From Symbiodolus clandestinus (GTDB lineage: Bacteria > Pseudomonadota > Gammaproteobacteria > Enterobacterales > G038960095): 64,000 nucleotides of DNA. Location of the stretch: positions 372,001 through 436,000 of the forward strand of contig CP152425.1 of the NCBI GenBank assembly GCA_038960095.1, written 5' to 3'. Both the position numbers and the translations under genes were made by a program. How positions within the stretch are numbered: position 1 is the first letter of the stretch; each line of letters opens with the position of its first letter. The notes below the pieces were generated by a model that saw nothing but the letters and a program-made list of their open reading frames with translations, searched no databases and was not told where the DNA came from. This document shows positions 53,664 through 62,784 of this stretch, piece by piece.

Positions 53664-54386
53664 GTGAGTATTATCGAGGAACTAGTCAATTTATTTTTAG
53701 AGGGACATGGAGTTAACACTTTACCTGAAAATGTATTTCCTTACTTAACTCATTTGACAAACTTTAAAGTCAATAATATAAAATTGACAGAATTACCAGA
53801 GGATTTCTCCAAACTAACTAGTTTGTGGCAATTATGTTTTAAAAATAGCGATATTCCTAAAATTCCTTCCGGAATAGCTTTGTTGATAGCATTGCAAGAA
53901 TTAGCATTCAGTAATTGCCAGTTAATCGAATTAACGAAGGAAGATGTTGGATTATTACATAACGTAAGAAATTTAACTCTAGATAATAACCGATTAACTG
54001 CATTACCCGATTTATCTTCGCTGGATAATATAAGAATACTAAATGTGAGCGATAATCGATTCCATGAATTTCCTAGCAAGGATTTTTTATTCCCAAGAAA
54101 ATTATTTAAAATTAATCTTAGTGGAAATAATTTAGAAACCATTCCAGATGATATTGGTGTTTTACTCGATTATCCAGAGAACCAAACTCCTATTCTTATT
54201 GAATTATTTATGGATAGAAATCCTATTAAAAGTCTCTCTCCCAAGCTAATAAAAAATTTACCAAAATTACTTTATGTTAATTTTAACACCGATTATATCG
54301 ATGATCGGATAATAGAGGAGATGTTGGTAAAGTATAAAGGTCCCCAACCTGCTCATAAAACAGGTTATTTCTTCTTACCCTATTGA
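53664..54386 (+). CDS. Leucine-rich-repeat protein
   Basis: The 240-residue protein has about seven repeats of 22-24 residues of the LxxLxLxxNxLxxLP type (LTNFKVNNIKLTELPEDFSK, VRNLTLDNNRLTALPDLSSL, KLFKINLSGNNLETIPDDIG). This matches the short LRRs of bacterial host-interaction proteins. It has no signal peptide and no ubiquitin-ligase (NEL) domain. The start is a GTG at 53664 without a recognisable ribosome site, 43 bp from the IS1 end, so the 5' end may have been cut. A secreted effector or an effector remnant is possible but unproven. Confidence 0.7.
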   Translation: MSIIEELVNLFLEGHGVNTLPENVFPYLTHLTNFKVNNIKLTELPEDFSKLTSLWQLCFKNSDIPKIPSGIALLIALQELAFSNCQLIELTKEDVGLLHNVRNLTLDNNRLTALPDLSSLDNIRILNVSDNRFHEFPSKDFLFPRKLFKINLSGNNLETIPDDIGVLLDYPENQTPILIELFMDRNPIKSLSPKLIKNLPKLLYVNFNTDYIDDRIIEEMLVKYKGPQPAHKTGYFFLPY

Positions 54387-54706
54387 CACGATAAACGATG
54401 CCAAGCATCCAGCCGGCTATCTGAAGCTATTGCCAGTTTAGAGTCACCTTCGACGCCCTCATTAACCGTTAGCCGACAAACTGAAAGACCAACGGCTGAT
54501 GTCATTCATAGTGATCGGTTAACGACTAAACACTCTAGAGGATAGGAGCGGTGATCCCAAGGCTAAATGCCTGTCTTCAATCAATACCCTATTGTACGGA
54601 TAAAATGATTTTTATCCGTACAGATTGCAAAATATTTACCCATCAAAAATATTTAATGCTAAAATACCGATGTTATTAGGGGCTATTGATTAGGAGCTTG
54701 ATAGCG
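54387..54706. other. Gap between the LRR gene and the Hpt gene
   Basis: These 320 bp hold no supported gene. The left part (54390-54540) shows no recognisable match in any frame. The right part is A/T-rich and carries the hairpin described separately and the ribosome site of the Hpt gene. Confidence 0.4.
54593..54622. promoter_or_regulatory. Perfect 13 bp hairpin upstream of the Hpt gene
   Basis: TGTACGGATAAAA at 54593-54605 and TTTTATCCGTACA at 54610-54622 form a perfect inverted repeat around a 4-base centre. On either strand the inner stem gives an A/U-rich loop without a terminal T-run outside the stem. It may be a regulator-binding palindrome or an RNA hairpin. It lies 85 bp before the Hpt start. 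Confidence 0.5.
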
Positions 54707-55198
54707 ATGGAGCCGTGGCCCACATTTGAAGTGCTTGCTGAGACAGTATCTGCCCAACTTGTTATCAATCATTCGAGTTCTGATAACCATTTTTCATCTA
54801 AACTCGCAACATCACGGCAATACCACTTCTCGCCAACGATTAATTGGCCATTAGCCCTCCAACGTGCTGGCTGCCAAGCAGACTTGGCTCATGACCTTTT
54901 GTGTCTATTGGTGAAATCTTTACCCCAGGTTATCCTGCGGGTTCAACGATTGATCGATGGCTTTAAGGACCCTGATATCGGCTCTTTGATCCATAAATTA
55001 CACGGCAGCACACTGTATAGTGGTGTCCCTAGACTCAGCGCGCTCTGCTGCTTTCTGGAAACCCAGCTGCAGCTGGGTAATCATCCTCACACACTCACTG
55101 CAGTATGGTCAGCGCTACTCGCTGAGTGTCATGCGGTTGAACATCAAGCAGTCCTTTGGCTTACTCAACCCTCTAATAGCACGGTTGCTACCGCATAA
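54707..55198 (+). CDS. Free-standing Hpt phosphotransfer domain (remnant of BarA)
   Basis: The protein is 163 residues long from the ATG at 54707, with AGGAG ten bases upstream. From about residue 50 it matches the C-terminal Hpt domain of the BarA sensor kinase (NWPLALQRAGCQADLAHDLL, LIHKLHGSTLYSGVPRLSAL), including the phospho-accepting His in HKLHGS. The kinase, HAMP, sensor and receiver domains are absent from the window. barA normally lies near relA, and here relA is 3 kb away. It is either a decay product or a small phosphotransfer protein. Its 3' end overlaps acpS by 34 bp, tail to tail. Confidence 0.75.
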   Translation: MEPWPTFEVLAETVSAQLVINHSSSDNHFSSKLATSRQYHFSPTINWPLALQRAGCQADLAHDLLCLLVKSLPQVILRVQRLIDGFKDPDIGSLIHKLHGSTLYSGVPRLSALCCFLETQLQLGNHPHTLTAVWSALLAECHAVEHQAVLWLTQPSNSTVATA

Positions 55199-55545
55199 TG
55201 ATGCTCATCAGCAATCGATACCCAAGCCCGATGCACGCCTAACTGCTCAGCCAAAACCAAAGCCTGTCGCTGTAGTTGTAAGTTTGGCTTGCCCAGGGGA
55301 TCATTTTTCACCTCAAAATCCCCCCAAGCAACTCCTTGTCGAATGCCAACGCCTAATGCTTTGGCCGCGGCTTCTTTAACCGCAAAGCGCTTGGCTAAAA
55401 AACGAACCGGTTGTTGATTTTGTTGATAAATCATCCATTCATAGACACTCAATAAGCGTCGCGCTAGGCGATTCCCGTAGCGTTGATGTAAAGCGGTTAT
55501 TCGAGCAATTTCGACGATATCAGTCCCCAGGCCTACGATTGCCAT
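55165..55545 (-). CDS. acpS: Holo-[acyl-carrier-protein] synthase AcpS
   Basis: AcpS transfers 4'-phosphopantetheine to acyl carrier protein. The 126 residues contain VGLGTDIVEIARI with the metal-binding Asp and FLAKRFAVKEAAAKALG with the key Glu and Lys. It overlaps the end of pdxJ by 13 bp, the usual pdxJ-acpS coupling. Intact. Confidence 0.96.
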   Translation of the reverse strand: MAIVGLGTDIVEIARITALHQRYGNRLARRLLSVYEWMIYQQNQQPVRFLAKRFAVKEAAAKALGVGIRQGVAWGDFEVKNDPLGKPNLQLQRQALVLAEQLGVHRAWVSIADEHHYAVATVLLEG

Positions 55546-56273
55546 CCAGCCACCGCTTCCTGAATCAATCGTTTCATCTCGGCAACAGCAGGGCCTAGCC
55601 CCTGCATCACTGCTCGCGCGATAATGGCATGGCCAATATTTAGTTCATAGAGCTTTGGTAAAGCAGCAATCGGCTGAACATTGTGATAGTGAAGCCCATG
55701 CCCGGCATTGACCTGTAATCCCCGGCTAGCGGCATAATCAGCAACCGTTGCCAATTGTTGTAAGATGGCCTTTTGCTGAACGGAAGAACTCTCAACGTAG
55801 GGGCCCGTATGAAGCTCAATCGCAGTTGCTCCGGTGGCTAATGCAGCATCAACTTGACGTTGATCAGCATCAATGAATAGTGAGACGGCAATCCCTACCT
55901 CTGCTAATTGCGTTACCACTTGCTGAATCTTTTTTTGTTGCCGATCCACCGCCAAGCCACATTCAGTGGTCTGCTCCTGTCGTCGTTCCGGCACCAAACA
56001 GCATTGATTAGGCCTAATTTGGCGAGCGATTGCTACCATCTCTTCTGTTGCTGCCATCTCTAAATTCAACCGTGTCTGCACCACCTCACGGATTCGCTGC
56101 ACATCACGATCCGTAATATGCCGCCGATCTTCACGTAAATGGATAGTAATACTATCAGCACCTGCCTGCTCAGCAATAAACAGAGCTTGCAGAGGATCGG
56201 GATAGAGTGTCCCTCGCAAGTTACGCAAGGTAGCAATATGATCAATATTGACCCCTAATCGACACTGAACCAT
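55533..56273 (-). CDS. pdxJ: Pyridoxine 5'-phosphate synthase PdxJ
   Basis: PdxJ closes the pyridoxine 5'-phosphate ring in vitamin B6 synthesis. The 246 residues have RLGVNIDHIATLRNLRGTLY, GADSITIHLREDRRHI, and VNAGHGLHYHNVQPIAALP. It is followed by acpS. Intact, but the other DXP-dependent B6 genes are not in view. Confidence 0.96.
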   Translation of the reverse strand: MVQCRLGVNIDHIATLRNLRGTLYPDPLQALFIAEQAGADSITIHLREDRRHITDRDVQRIREVVQTRLNLEMAATEEMVAIARQIRPNQCCLVPERRQEQTTECGLAVDRQQKKIQQVVTQLAEVGIAVSLFIDADQRQVDAALATGATAIELHTGPYVESSSVQQKAILQQLATVADYAASRGLQVNAGHGLHYHNVQPIAALPKLYELNIGHAIIARAVMQGLGPAVAEMKRLIQEAVAGWQS

Positions 56274-56304
56274 GGTGATTTCCTACCTTAGGTGACCTAA
56301 TTGA

Positions 56305-58167
56305 TTACTCAACGGTCACAGATTTAGCTAAATTTCTAGGCTGATCAATATCATGCCCCTTTAATAGCGCAATATGGTAAGCCAAAAATTGCAGAGGAAT
56401 GACATAGGCAATCGGTGCCAACAGTGGTGATACTATTGATGGCATCTTTAGGCGCGTCATCACTCCTGAGCCTTGCCAAGTCAGCGCACTATCTGCTAGC
56501 CAGTAAATGCGCCCTCCACGTGCGGCAATCTCTTCTAAGTTGGATTGCAGTTTTTCCGCTAATTCGTCCTGCGGTGCCAACACAATCACTGGAATATGAC
56601 TATCAATCAAAGCCAGCGGACCATGCTTCAATTCGCCGGCGGCAAAAGCCTCAGCAGGTATATAGGCTAATTCTTTAAGCTTTAGAGCGCCTTCCATGGC
56701 AATAGGATACTGTACCCCTCGACCAATAAATAGAATATGCCGGTCTGTAACCAATTGCGCCGCCAACTGAGCCACTTTTACTTCAATTGACAACAGCTGT
56801 TGCAGATTCTCTGGCAATTTAGTCAAGGCCTGTACCCAGGCCTGTTCTTGTTGCGCTGATATGCTCCGGTGTCGAGCCATGTGGACCACTAACAGCAGCA
56901 ACAGGACTAACTGGGTGGTAAAAGCTTTGGTAGAAGCGACGCCAATTTCACGTCCTGCATGAGTAATTAACGCCCAATCACTCTCTCGAACTAAAGTGGA
57001 ACCTGGATTATTACAGATGGCCAGTGTACCCAAATAATCCATTCCTTGAGCCAGACGTAAAGCGGCTAGCGTATCCGCGGTTTCGCCGGATTGTGACAGC
57101 ACTAGCAGTAAACTGCGGCGACGTGTCACCGGTTTCCGGTAACGAAACTCGGAAGCAATTTCCACTTCACAAGGGATCTTGGCCAATGCTTCAAACCAGT
57201 AGCGTGCCACTAAGCCTGCATGATAGGCAGTGCCGCAAGCCACGATATGCAGATGTTCAACTTGTTCCAAGCACTGTATGGCTGCTGGGCCTAACTCACT
57301 TAAATTCACCCGATCGGCCAATAATCGCCCTGTCAAGGTGTGGCTGATGGCCAAAGGCTGTTCATGGATCTCCTTTTGCATGTAGTGTTGATAATTCCCT
57401 TTATCACTATGGATTTCTCTTAACATGGCTACCGCTGAACGGACAACTGGCTCTCCTTGACTGTTCCATAACTTAAAATGCTGGGCGCTAATCTCAGCCA
57501 AATCCCCCTCTTGTAAGAAAACGACTTGGTTCACGTCAGGAGGTAAAGCATATTGATCCGAGGCTACAAAATAGGCATCCTTACCCAACCCGATTATCAA
57601 AGGACTGCCACACCGTACGGCAATTAAATAGTTGGGAAATCGGCTATCCATAGCGACTAGGCCATAGCTACCTTGCAACTGTGGAATAGCTTGCTGTACT
57701 GCCAATCGCAAAGGATTTTTTGGCTGAACATTGCCGTTGGTATGAGCTAACTGGCTCTGCTCCCAATGGAGTAAATGAGCAATAATTTCACTATCGGTTT
57801 CTGAGGTAGGATGGTAGCCTTGTTGTTGTAAGCATTGGCGTAAGCTACGGTAGTTCTCAATAATACCATTGTGCACGATGGCTACCGTTCCACTCAGGTG
57901 TGGATGTGCATTCGATTCAGTTAATGCGCCATGCGTCGCCCAGCGGGTATGAGCAATTCCACAAGTCCCGGATAATGTCAATTGTTCTACCACATCGATT
58001 AACTGCTGTACCTTACCCACTCTGCGAATTCGCTGCAGTTCCCCCGACGAGTCGGCAACGGCAATCCCGGCTGAATCATAGCCTCGATATTCTAATCGAG
58101 CTAAACCAGCGAGTAGCGCATCACTCACGTTCCGCTGTTGGGCAATCGCTGCAATAATTCCACACAT
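56305..58167 (-). CDS. glmS: Glucosamine-6-phosphate synthase GlmS
   Basis: GlmS makes glucosamine 6-phosphate from fructose 6-phosphate and glutamine for cell-wall and lipopolysaccharide synthesis. It is 620 residues long from the ATG at 58167 (MCGIIAAIAQ), where the Cys after Met is the amidotransferase nucleophile. The 19 codons upstream that stay open are not family sequence. Two SIS domains follow (LSQSGETADTLAALRLAQ and GRGVQYPIAMEGALKLKELA), ending KSVTVE as in E. coli. Intact. Confidence 0.97.
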   Translation of the reverse strand: MCGIIAAIAQQRNVSDALLAGLARLEYRGYDSAGIAVADSSGELQRIRRVGKVQQLIDVVEQLTLSGTCGIAHTRWATHGALTESNAHPHLSGTVAIVHNGIIENYRSLRQCLQQQGYHPTSETDSEIIAHLLHWEQSQLAHTNGNVQPKNPLRLAVQQAIPQLQGSYGLVAMDSRFPNYLIAVRCGSPLIIGLGKDAYFVASDQYALPPDVNQVVFLQEGDLAEISAQHFKLWNSQGEPVVRSAVAMLREIHSDKGNYQHYMQKEIHEQPLAISHTLTGRLLADRVNLSELGPAAIQCLEQVEHLHIVACGTAYHAGLVARYWFEALAKIPCEVEIASEFRYRKPVTRRRSLLLVLSQSGETADTLAALRLAQGMDYLGTLAICNNPGSTLVRESDWALITHAGREIGVASTKAFTTQLVLLLLLVVHMARHRSISAQQEQAWVQALTKLPENLQQLLSIEVKVAQLAAQLVTDRHILFIGRGVQYPIAMEGALKLKELAYIPAEAFAAGELKHGPLALIDSHIPVIVLAPQDELAEKLQSNLEEIAARGGRIYWLADSALTWQGSGVMTRLKMPSIVSPLLAPIAYVIPLQFLAYHIALLKGHDIDQPRNLAKSVTVE

Positions 58168-58252
58168 GCTTGATACCTTAATTTTGTTAATTAAAGGTGA
58201 TGATAACTTCCTGTACCACACCAATCGGCCTAAAACAGCCTTCGATTATAGG

Positions 58253-58699
58253 TCAAATCCAGGGTGACTGCTTGCTAGTCCACTTCACCTTGACAGATTT
58301 AGCAACCAATGGCGTATGATGAATCAGCGCAAAATGAATCACTAACCAGCCACTACCTGCTGCTAATAAAGCACCGCAAACCACCGAAAATTCTGAAATA
58401 GCACAGCGCTCTAATATCAAGGCAGTGAATAGTAATACCAACAGAGGACCTAAATAGATGGTAAGAGCGAAACGTACCATAGCAGCACTATCAATCTGCA
58501 ATTGCCACAGCTGCCCGATACGTGCATTGACAGGTGCTGGCAAACGGAGTATCCCTTTGTCTGCAGAATCAGCCTGACTAGCACAAAAAGCACCGCGGAT
58601 AGATTGCCTGTGGCAGTTGCCGCAGCCTAACGGTTTCAGCAATCGAACAATAGCCATCCCTTGCTGTAAATCCACTACTTCTACTGCCAGCGACATCAT
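58253..58699 (-). CDS. rseC: SoxR-reducing/sigma-E factor regulatory protein RseC
   Basis: RseC is an inner-membrane protein of the sigma-E operon, also linked to the SoxR-reducing complex. The 148 residues have an N-terminal Cys cluster (GCGNCHRQSIRGAFC) and two transmembrane helices (about 78-95 and 103-125). It overlaps rseB by 4 bp. Somewhat diverged but consistent in position and topology. Confidence 0.88.
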   Translation of the reverse strand: MMSLAVEVVDLQQGMAIVRLLKPLGCGNCHRQSIRGAFCASQADSADKGILRLPAPVNARIGQLWQLQIDSAAMVRFALTIYLGPLLVLLFTALILERCAISEFSVVCGALLAAGSGWLVIHFALIHHTPLVAKSVKVKWTSKQSPWI

Positions 58700-59733
58700 G
58701 ATTCGTTAAATACTACTTTTTGAACGATATGGCGTGCACTGCTGATGGGGATCTCGCCTATTACGGTAATTTCCCGCCCCAAGCGAGTTTCGCTGTAGAC
58801 TGTGCACTGCTTTTTTTGAAGCAGTAGCGGATCAGATGGCAGGGTTGACATTACCGCATGCACATAGACGGCAATACTTAGCACGCCATCACTGTATAAC
58901 TGCATCGTTACCGAAGCTTGGCTAATGGAAGAGCAATCTTGATTGACCAATACCTGTTCGAATCCTGGTGGTAACCAACCCGGCTTCCAATCAAACACCG
59001 CTGCTGTTGGTGCTATTTTCTGCTTAGGAACTGTCAAACAACGGCCAGCTACAACGGTTGATAGGGTTTGTGCTATCCGCTTACCCTGAGAGAGAGCAAC
59101 CACGTGAAATTGCTCTGACGGTTTATCATGGTTGATTAATGAAGCAGAACGCATCAATAACTTGGTACGACAATCAATCCATAGTTGATAACCATACCGA
59201 TGGGGATCCCGTGGATTCAGACGAATGACATAGCATTGACGATCAGCTACCCGCTCATTGGAAAGCTGGATGACTTCATAATAGCGATACAGCCGTGAGG
59301 GATTAGCCCGCATAACCCTAGGCAATCGGCTACGCATTAATGTCAGTGTTGTATTGACAGTTTCTGGTAGGTATTGACCCTGGCAGCTAATCAACTGCTT
59401 GCCACACCAAGAAATTTCACAGCTCGGACCCTCTAAAGCAGTCAGCTGTTCAATAGATTGCTGGTTAATCATCGCATGGCGGTAGCGTAATAGTGTAACG
59501 GGCTCATCATCATGCGGTAGTAAAAAAAACAGCTCATAATGACTCGATCGGCTGGCACTAACCATCTGCTGCAACAGTTGTTCTGCCGTCGTCTTGGTTA
59601 CGACTTTCTCATTAGCTGTGATCAGGCTCGGACAGAAAAACAGCAGGCCAATAAAACTTAAAACCAATTTATCTCGAAGCCAATAGTTGCCGGTGCGTTG
59701 CCTGTTGATAGTTAGCTGTTGATTTTGAAACAT
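58696..59733 (-). CDS. rseB: Periplasmic sigma-E regulator RseB
   Basis: RseB binds the periplasmic part of RseA and protects it from DegS, releasing it when lipopolysaccharide intermediates accumulate. The 345-residue precursor has an N-terminal hydrophobic signal at about 22-41 (KLVLSFIGLLFFCPSLITAN). The MucB/RseB-like fold includes YELFFLLPHDDEPVTLLRYRH-type strands and the RLNPRDPHRYGYQLWID block. Order rpoE-rseA-rseB-rseC is retained. Confidence 0.9.
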   Translation of the reverse strand: MFQNQQLTINRQRTGNYWLRDKLVLSFIGLLFFCPSLITANEKVVTKTTAEQLLQQMVSASRSSHYELFFLLPHDDEPVTLLRYRHAMINQQSIEQLTALEGPSCEISWCGKQLISCQGQYLPETVNTTLTLMRSRLPRVMRANPSRLYRYYEVIQLSNERVADRQCYVIRLNPRDPHRYGYQLWIDCRTKLLMRSASLINHDKPSEQFHVVALSQGKRIAQTLSTVVAGRCLTVPKQKIAPTAAVFDWKPGWLPPGFEQVLVNQDCSSISQASVTMQLYSDGVLSIAVYVHAVMSTLPSDPLLLQKKQCTVYSETRLGREITVIGEIPISSARHIVQKVVFNES

Positions 59734-59797
59734 ACTCAGTACTTTGCCAATTATCTTACCGTTAGCGTACCACTACGGACGATGTTCATCGCTAATG

Positions 59798-60376
59798 TTA
59801 GCGTTCTGATATCAGAGCGCTATCTTCCGCAGGATACCATTTTTGGCGTTGGTAATTCTGCAGTTTATCGTCAAGCAAGCGTAATCGTGCTTGTTGCTGA
59901 TTGGAAACCCCGGAATTATCTGATTGGTATCCCACTGAAGTGATCACACCCCCTAAGGGTAATGGATTGATACTCAGTGATTGATGAGATTCAAGAGTGA
60001 CCGTATCACGATACCAGTTGACCCCTAAAATTAACAGAAAAGCAAACGCACAAGCCATAGTAATTTCACCTAATCGCCCTATTGGAGATAGCAATAGGGT
60101 ACACCAACGCTGCCAAATCGTACGTCTTTTTGCTGGTCTGCTGGACATTAGTTGCACTAATGGTGACTGCTCATACTTTAGTACAGCAGCAACCTGGTTT
60201 GCAAAATCAAGTGGTAAGTGGGAACACCCGTCACCCCGCAAAACATCACGAACCAAATGATAACGCTGCCATTGTGACTGATGAGATGACGAGCGATGAT
60301 TCCATAAGCTTTCCAGATCCTGTTCCTTGATCTTTTCACCATCCATGAGCATCGATAAAATTTCAGATCCTTGCAT
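59798..60376 (-). CDS. rseA: Anti-sigma-E factor RseA
   Basis: RseA is a single-pass membrane protein that holds sigma-E inactive. It is 192 residues long from the ATG at 60376. The cytoplasmic part (EILSMLMDGEKIKEQDLESL, then WQRYHLVRDVLRGD) corresponds to the sigma-binding domain, and one transmembrane segment is at about 103-120 (ITMACAFAFLLILGVNW). I prefer 60376 over 60412 because RseA proteins start a few residues before LMDGE. A G-rich tract (60385-60394) lies just upstream as a possible ribosome site. Confidence 0.9.
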   Translation of the reverse strand: MQGSEILSMLMDGEKIKEQDLESLWNHRSSSHQSQWQRYHLVRDVLRGDGCSHLPLDFANQVAAVLKYEQSPLVQLMSSRPAKRRTIWQRWCTLLLSPIGRLGEITMACAFAFLLILGVNWYRDTVTLESHQSLSINPLPLGGVITSVGYQSDNSGVSNQQQARLRLLDDKLQNYQRQKWYPAEDSALISER

Positions 60377-60423
60377 GCTTATCCCCCCCCCCGACTGATT
60401 ACTGGTGGACATAAACCACCTTG

Positions 60424-60993
60424 CTAAAATGACAATAATGGCTTAATTTTCTTATCAATCGCTTCACGAGCTCGAAAAATCCTTGAGCGAACCGTTCCAA
60501 TCGGGCAGCTCATAACGCTGGCAATCTGCTCATAACTAAACCCCTCTATCTCACGTAAGGTAATCGCTAACCGTAACTCTTCAGGCAACGCCTCAATAGC
60601 CTGCGAGATAGCTTCTTGTAACTCTTCTGACAACAGAATTCGTTCAGGGTTCGCAGCTTCATGTAACTTATCACCGTCTTCTTCACTGCTTACCCTATCC
60701 GTGGTATCAATCGGTAGCCGACGCCCTTGTGCCGTCCAGTGATTTTTAGCAGTATTGATAGCAATTCGATATAACCAGGTGTAAAAAGTACTTTCAAAAC
60801 GAAAAGTAGCCAGCGAACGGTAAGCCTTTATAAAGGTCTCCTGAGTGATATCAGGAACATCCTTAGAAGCTAAATAGCGTGCCAATAAGGCAGCAATTTT
60901 ATGCTGATAGCGGATTACTAACCAGGTGAAAGCCTGCTGATCTCCCTGCTGAGCACGCATTACCAATACCGAGTCATCTGCGTGGTCATTCAT
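60424..60993 (-). CDS. rpoE: Envelope-stress sigma factor RpoE (sigma-E)
   Basis: This extracytoplasmic-function sigma factor controls outer-membrane protein and lipopolysaccharide quality. The 189 residues have region 2 (DQQAFTWLVIRYQHKIAALL, DVPDITQETFIKAYRSLATF) and region 4 (ALPEELRLAITLREIEGFSY, GTVRSRIFRAREAIDKKI). Length matches E. coli (191). First gene of the rpoE-rseABC operon. I did not find a convincing autoregulatory sigma-E promoter just upstream. Confidence 0.97.
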   Translation of the reverse strand: MNDHADDSVLVMRAQQGDQQAFTWLVIRYQHKIAALLARYLASKDVPDITQETFIKAYRSLATFRFESTFYTWLYRIAINTAKNHWTAQGRRLPIDTTDRVSSEEDGDKLHEAANPERILLSEELQEAISQAIEALPEELRLAITLREIEGFSYEQIASVMSCPIGTVRSRIFRAREAIDKKIKPLLSF

Positions 60994-61065
60994 CCGCTAC
61001 TCACAAGCTCCAACTAGACAAGACAAGCAAAAAAACATGACTGAATGCTGTCAGAAGCGAGCTCC

Positions 61066-61093
61066 TTCCAGCAAATACTGTATGGATTATAAT
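61066..61093 (+). promoter_or_regulatory. Possible sigma-70 promoter of nadB
   Basis: TATAAT at 61088-61093 is a perfect -10 hexamer, with a weak -35 TTCCAG at 61066-61071 and a 16 bp spacer. It lies 69 bp before the nadB ATG in the divergent rpoE-nadB gap. Confidence 0.5.
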
Positions 61094-61161
61094 ACAATGA
61101 ATACTGCAATTAGGCTGCAATAACCATTTACTCTATTGACAGCTTCCCATAGCATATCCTA

Positions 61162-62784
61162 ATGCAACGCTTATCTGAATATTTTTGCGACGTCTTTATT
61201 ATCGGCAGCGGCGCCGCCGGTCTCTCACTAGCCTTACAGTTAGCACCCTATTGCCGGGTATTACTCGCTAGTAAAGGGTCACTGAGGGAGGCAACCACTT
61301 ATTATGCCCAGGGAGGCATTGCTGCCGTATCTGATGAGACTGATAGCTGGCAGGCACACCACCAAGATACCCTAACTGCCGGGGCAGGGCTCTGTGATCC
61401 CGAGGTGGTCCAATTTGTCACCCAGCAGGCCCATCGGGCGATCAACTGGTTAATGGCTCAAGGCATGCCATTCGATCGCAAGGATAGTTTCTCTTCGAAC
61501 CCCTTTCATCTTACACAAGAAGGTGGTCATAGCCATCGCCGTATCTTGCATGTCGCTGATACGACAGGTCGTTCCCTGATTGAGACCCTAATTAAACAAA
61601 CCCATTTACATCAACAACTACAGATTATTGAGCATAGCCAGGTTATTAAGTTACTGACCCAACCACACTTACTACCAAAGCATTCTACTCAAATAGTCGG
61701 AGCTCTGCTTTGGCAAGCCAATCAGCAGCAGTTAGCTCACGTTACCGCTAAAATTGTTGTATTGGCAACTGGAGGTGCGGCCGGCCTTTATAGCCATAAT
61801 ACCCAGATGGCCGGACACTCGCAGGGTGATGGAATTGCCCTAGCCTGGCAAGCAGGCTGTTCAGTGGCTAACTTAGAGTTTACCCAATTCCATCCAACAA
61901 CGCTCTATCACTCGACAGCACCCAATTTTTTGCTCACTGAAGCTTTACGGGGGGAAGGAGCTTGGTTATGTCGTCCTGACGGCAGTCGGTTTATGCTAGA
62001 TGTCGATAGCCATGTCGAGTTAGCGCCTCGTGATATTGTTGCACGAGCCATGCACCAAGAGATGAAGCGTTTAGCAACTCCCTGCCTCTATCTAGATATC
62101 CGCCATCAACCCGCCTTATTAATCCAACAGCGCTTTCCAGCGCTCTATCAACGTCTCAGTGCGCTTGGGCTCGACTTAACACAACAACCGATACCGGTAG
62201 TTCCGGCTGCACACTACACTTGTGGCGGGGTCGTGGTGGATCACTCAGGTCGTACGGACATTGCAGGCCTCTATGCGATTGGTGAAGTCAGCTATACGGG
62301 CCTACATGGTGCTAACCGTTTAGCTTCCAATGCCTTATTGGAATGTATTGTGTATGCTTGCTCAACTGCTAAGGCGATACGCTGCCAATTAGCACAGCTT
62401 TCTGCCTCAAAGCCCTCGCTGATTACCAATTTCCCCTCGATGATTGATCAGCCGTTAGCCACCCACTGGATCGAACGACAGCAAGCGCTACAGCAGCTTT
62501 TGTGGAATCAAGTCGGGTTAATCCGCAGCCATTCTGACTTAGAACAAGCTCTCGAAGCGATTCAAACCCTTAAAGCTGATCTCAATCAAGCCAGGCAAGC
62601 ACCGCCTCTTTCTATTCCTTTATTGAACTTATATCAACAATGCCAGGTAGCACACTTGATAGTCCGCTGCGCCTTGCAACGCCAAGAGAGCCGAGGATGT
62701 CACTACCTGATTGAGCACCTGAAACCGCTATCTTCCTCGGCTAAACCGACTATCCTTTCTCCGCAGCAGTTTTCTGATCCTTAA
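61162..62784 (+). CDS. nadB: L-aspartate oxidase NadB
   Basis: NadB oxidises aspartate to iminoaspartate, the first step of de novo NAD synthesis. The 540 residues have the FAD-binding GSGAAGLSLALQLAP, TTYYAQGGIAAV, EFTQFHPTTLY, and the HYTCGGVVVDHSGRTDIAGL and LHGANRLASNALLE blocks. Divergent from rpoE as in enterobacteria. Its 3' end overlaps ygfX by 35 bp on the opposite strand. nadA is not in the window. Confidence 0.96.
   Translation: MQRLSEYFCDVFIIGSGAAGLSLALQLAPYCRVLLASKGSLREATTYYAQGGIAAVSDETDSWQAHHQDTLTAGAGLCDPEVVQFVTQQAHRAINWLMAQGMPFDRKDSFSSNPFHLTQEGGHSHRRILHVADTTGRSLIETLIKQTHLHQQLQIIEHSQVIKLLTQPHLLPKHSTQIVGALLWQANQQQLAHVTAKIVVLATGGAAGLYSHNTQMAGHSQGDGIALAWQAGCSVANLEFTQFHPTTLYHSTAPNFLLTEALRGEGAWLCRPDGSRFMLDVDSHVELAPRDIVARAMHQEMKRLATPCLYLDIRHQPALLIQQRFPALYQRLSALGLDLTQQPIPVVPAAHYTCGGVVVDHSGRTDIAGLYAIGEVSYTGLHGANRLASNALLECIVYACSTAKAIRCQLAQLSASKPSLITNFPSMIDQPLATHWIERQQALQQLLWNQVGLIRSHSDLEQALEAIQTLKADLNQARQAPPLSIPLLNLYQQCQVAHLIVRCALQRQESRGCHYLIEHLKPLSSSAKPTILSPQQFSDP

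Noticed and set aside
60994..61161. Autoregulatory sigma-E promoter of rpoE
   Set aside because: A GGAAC-type -35 with a matching -10 at proper spacing was not found on the minus strand. GGAAGG near 61060-61070 is too weak to call.
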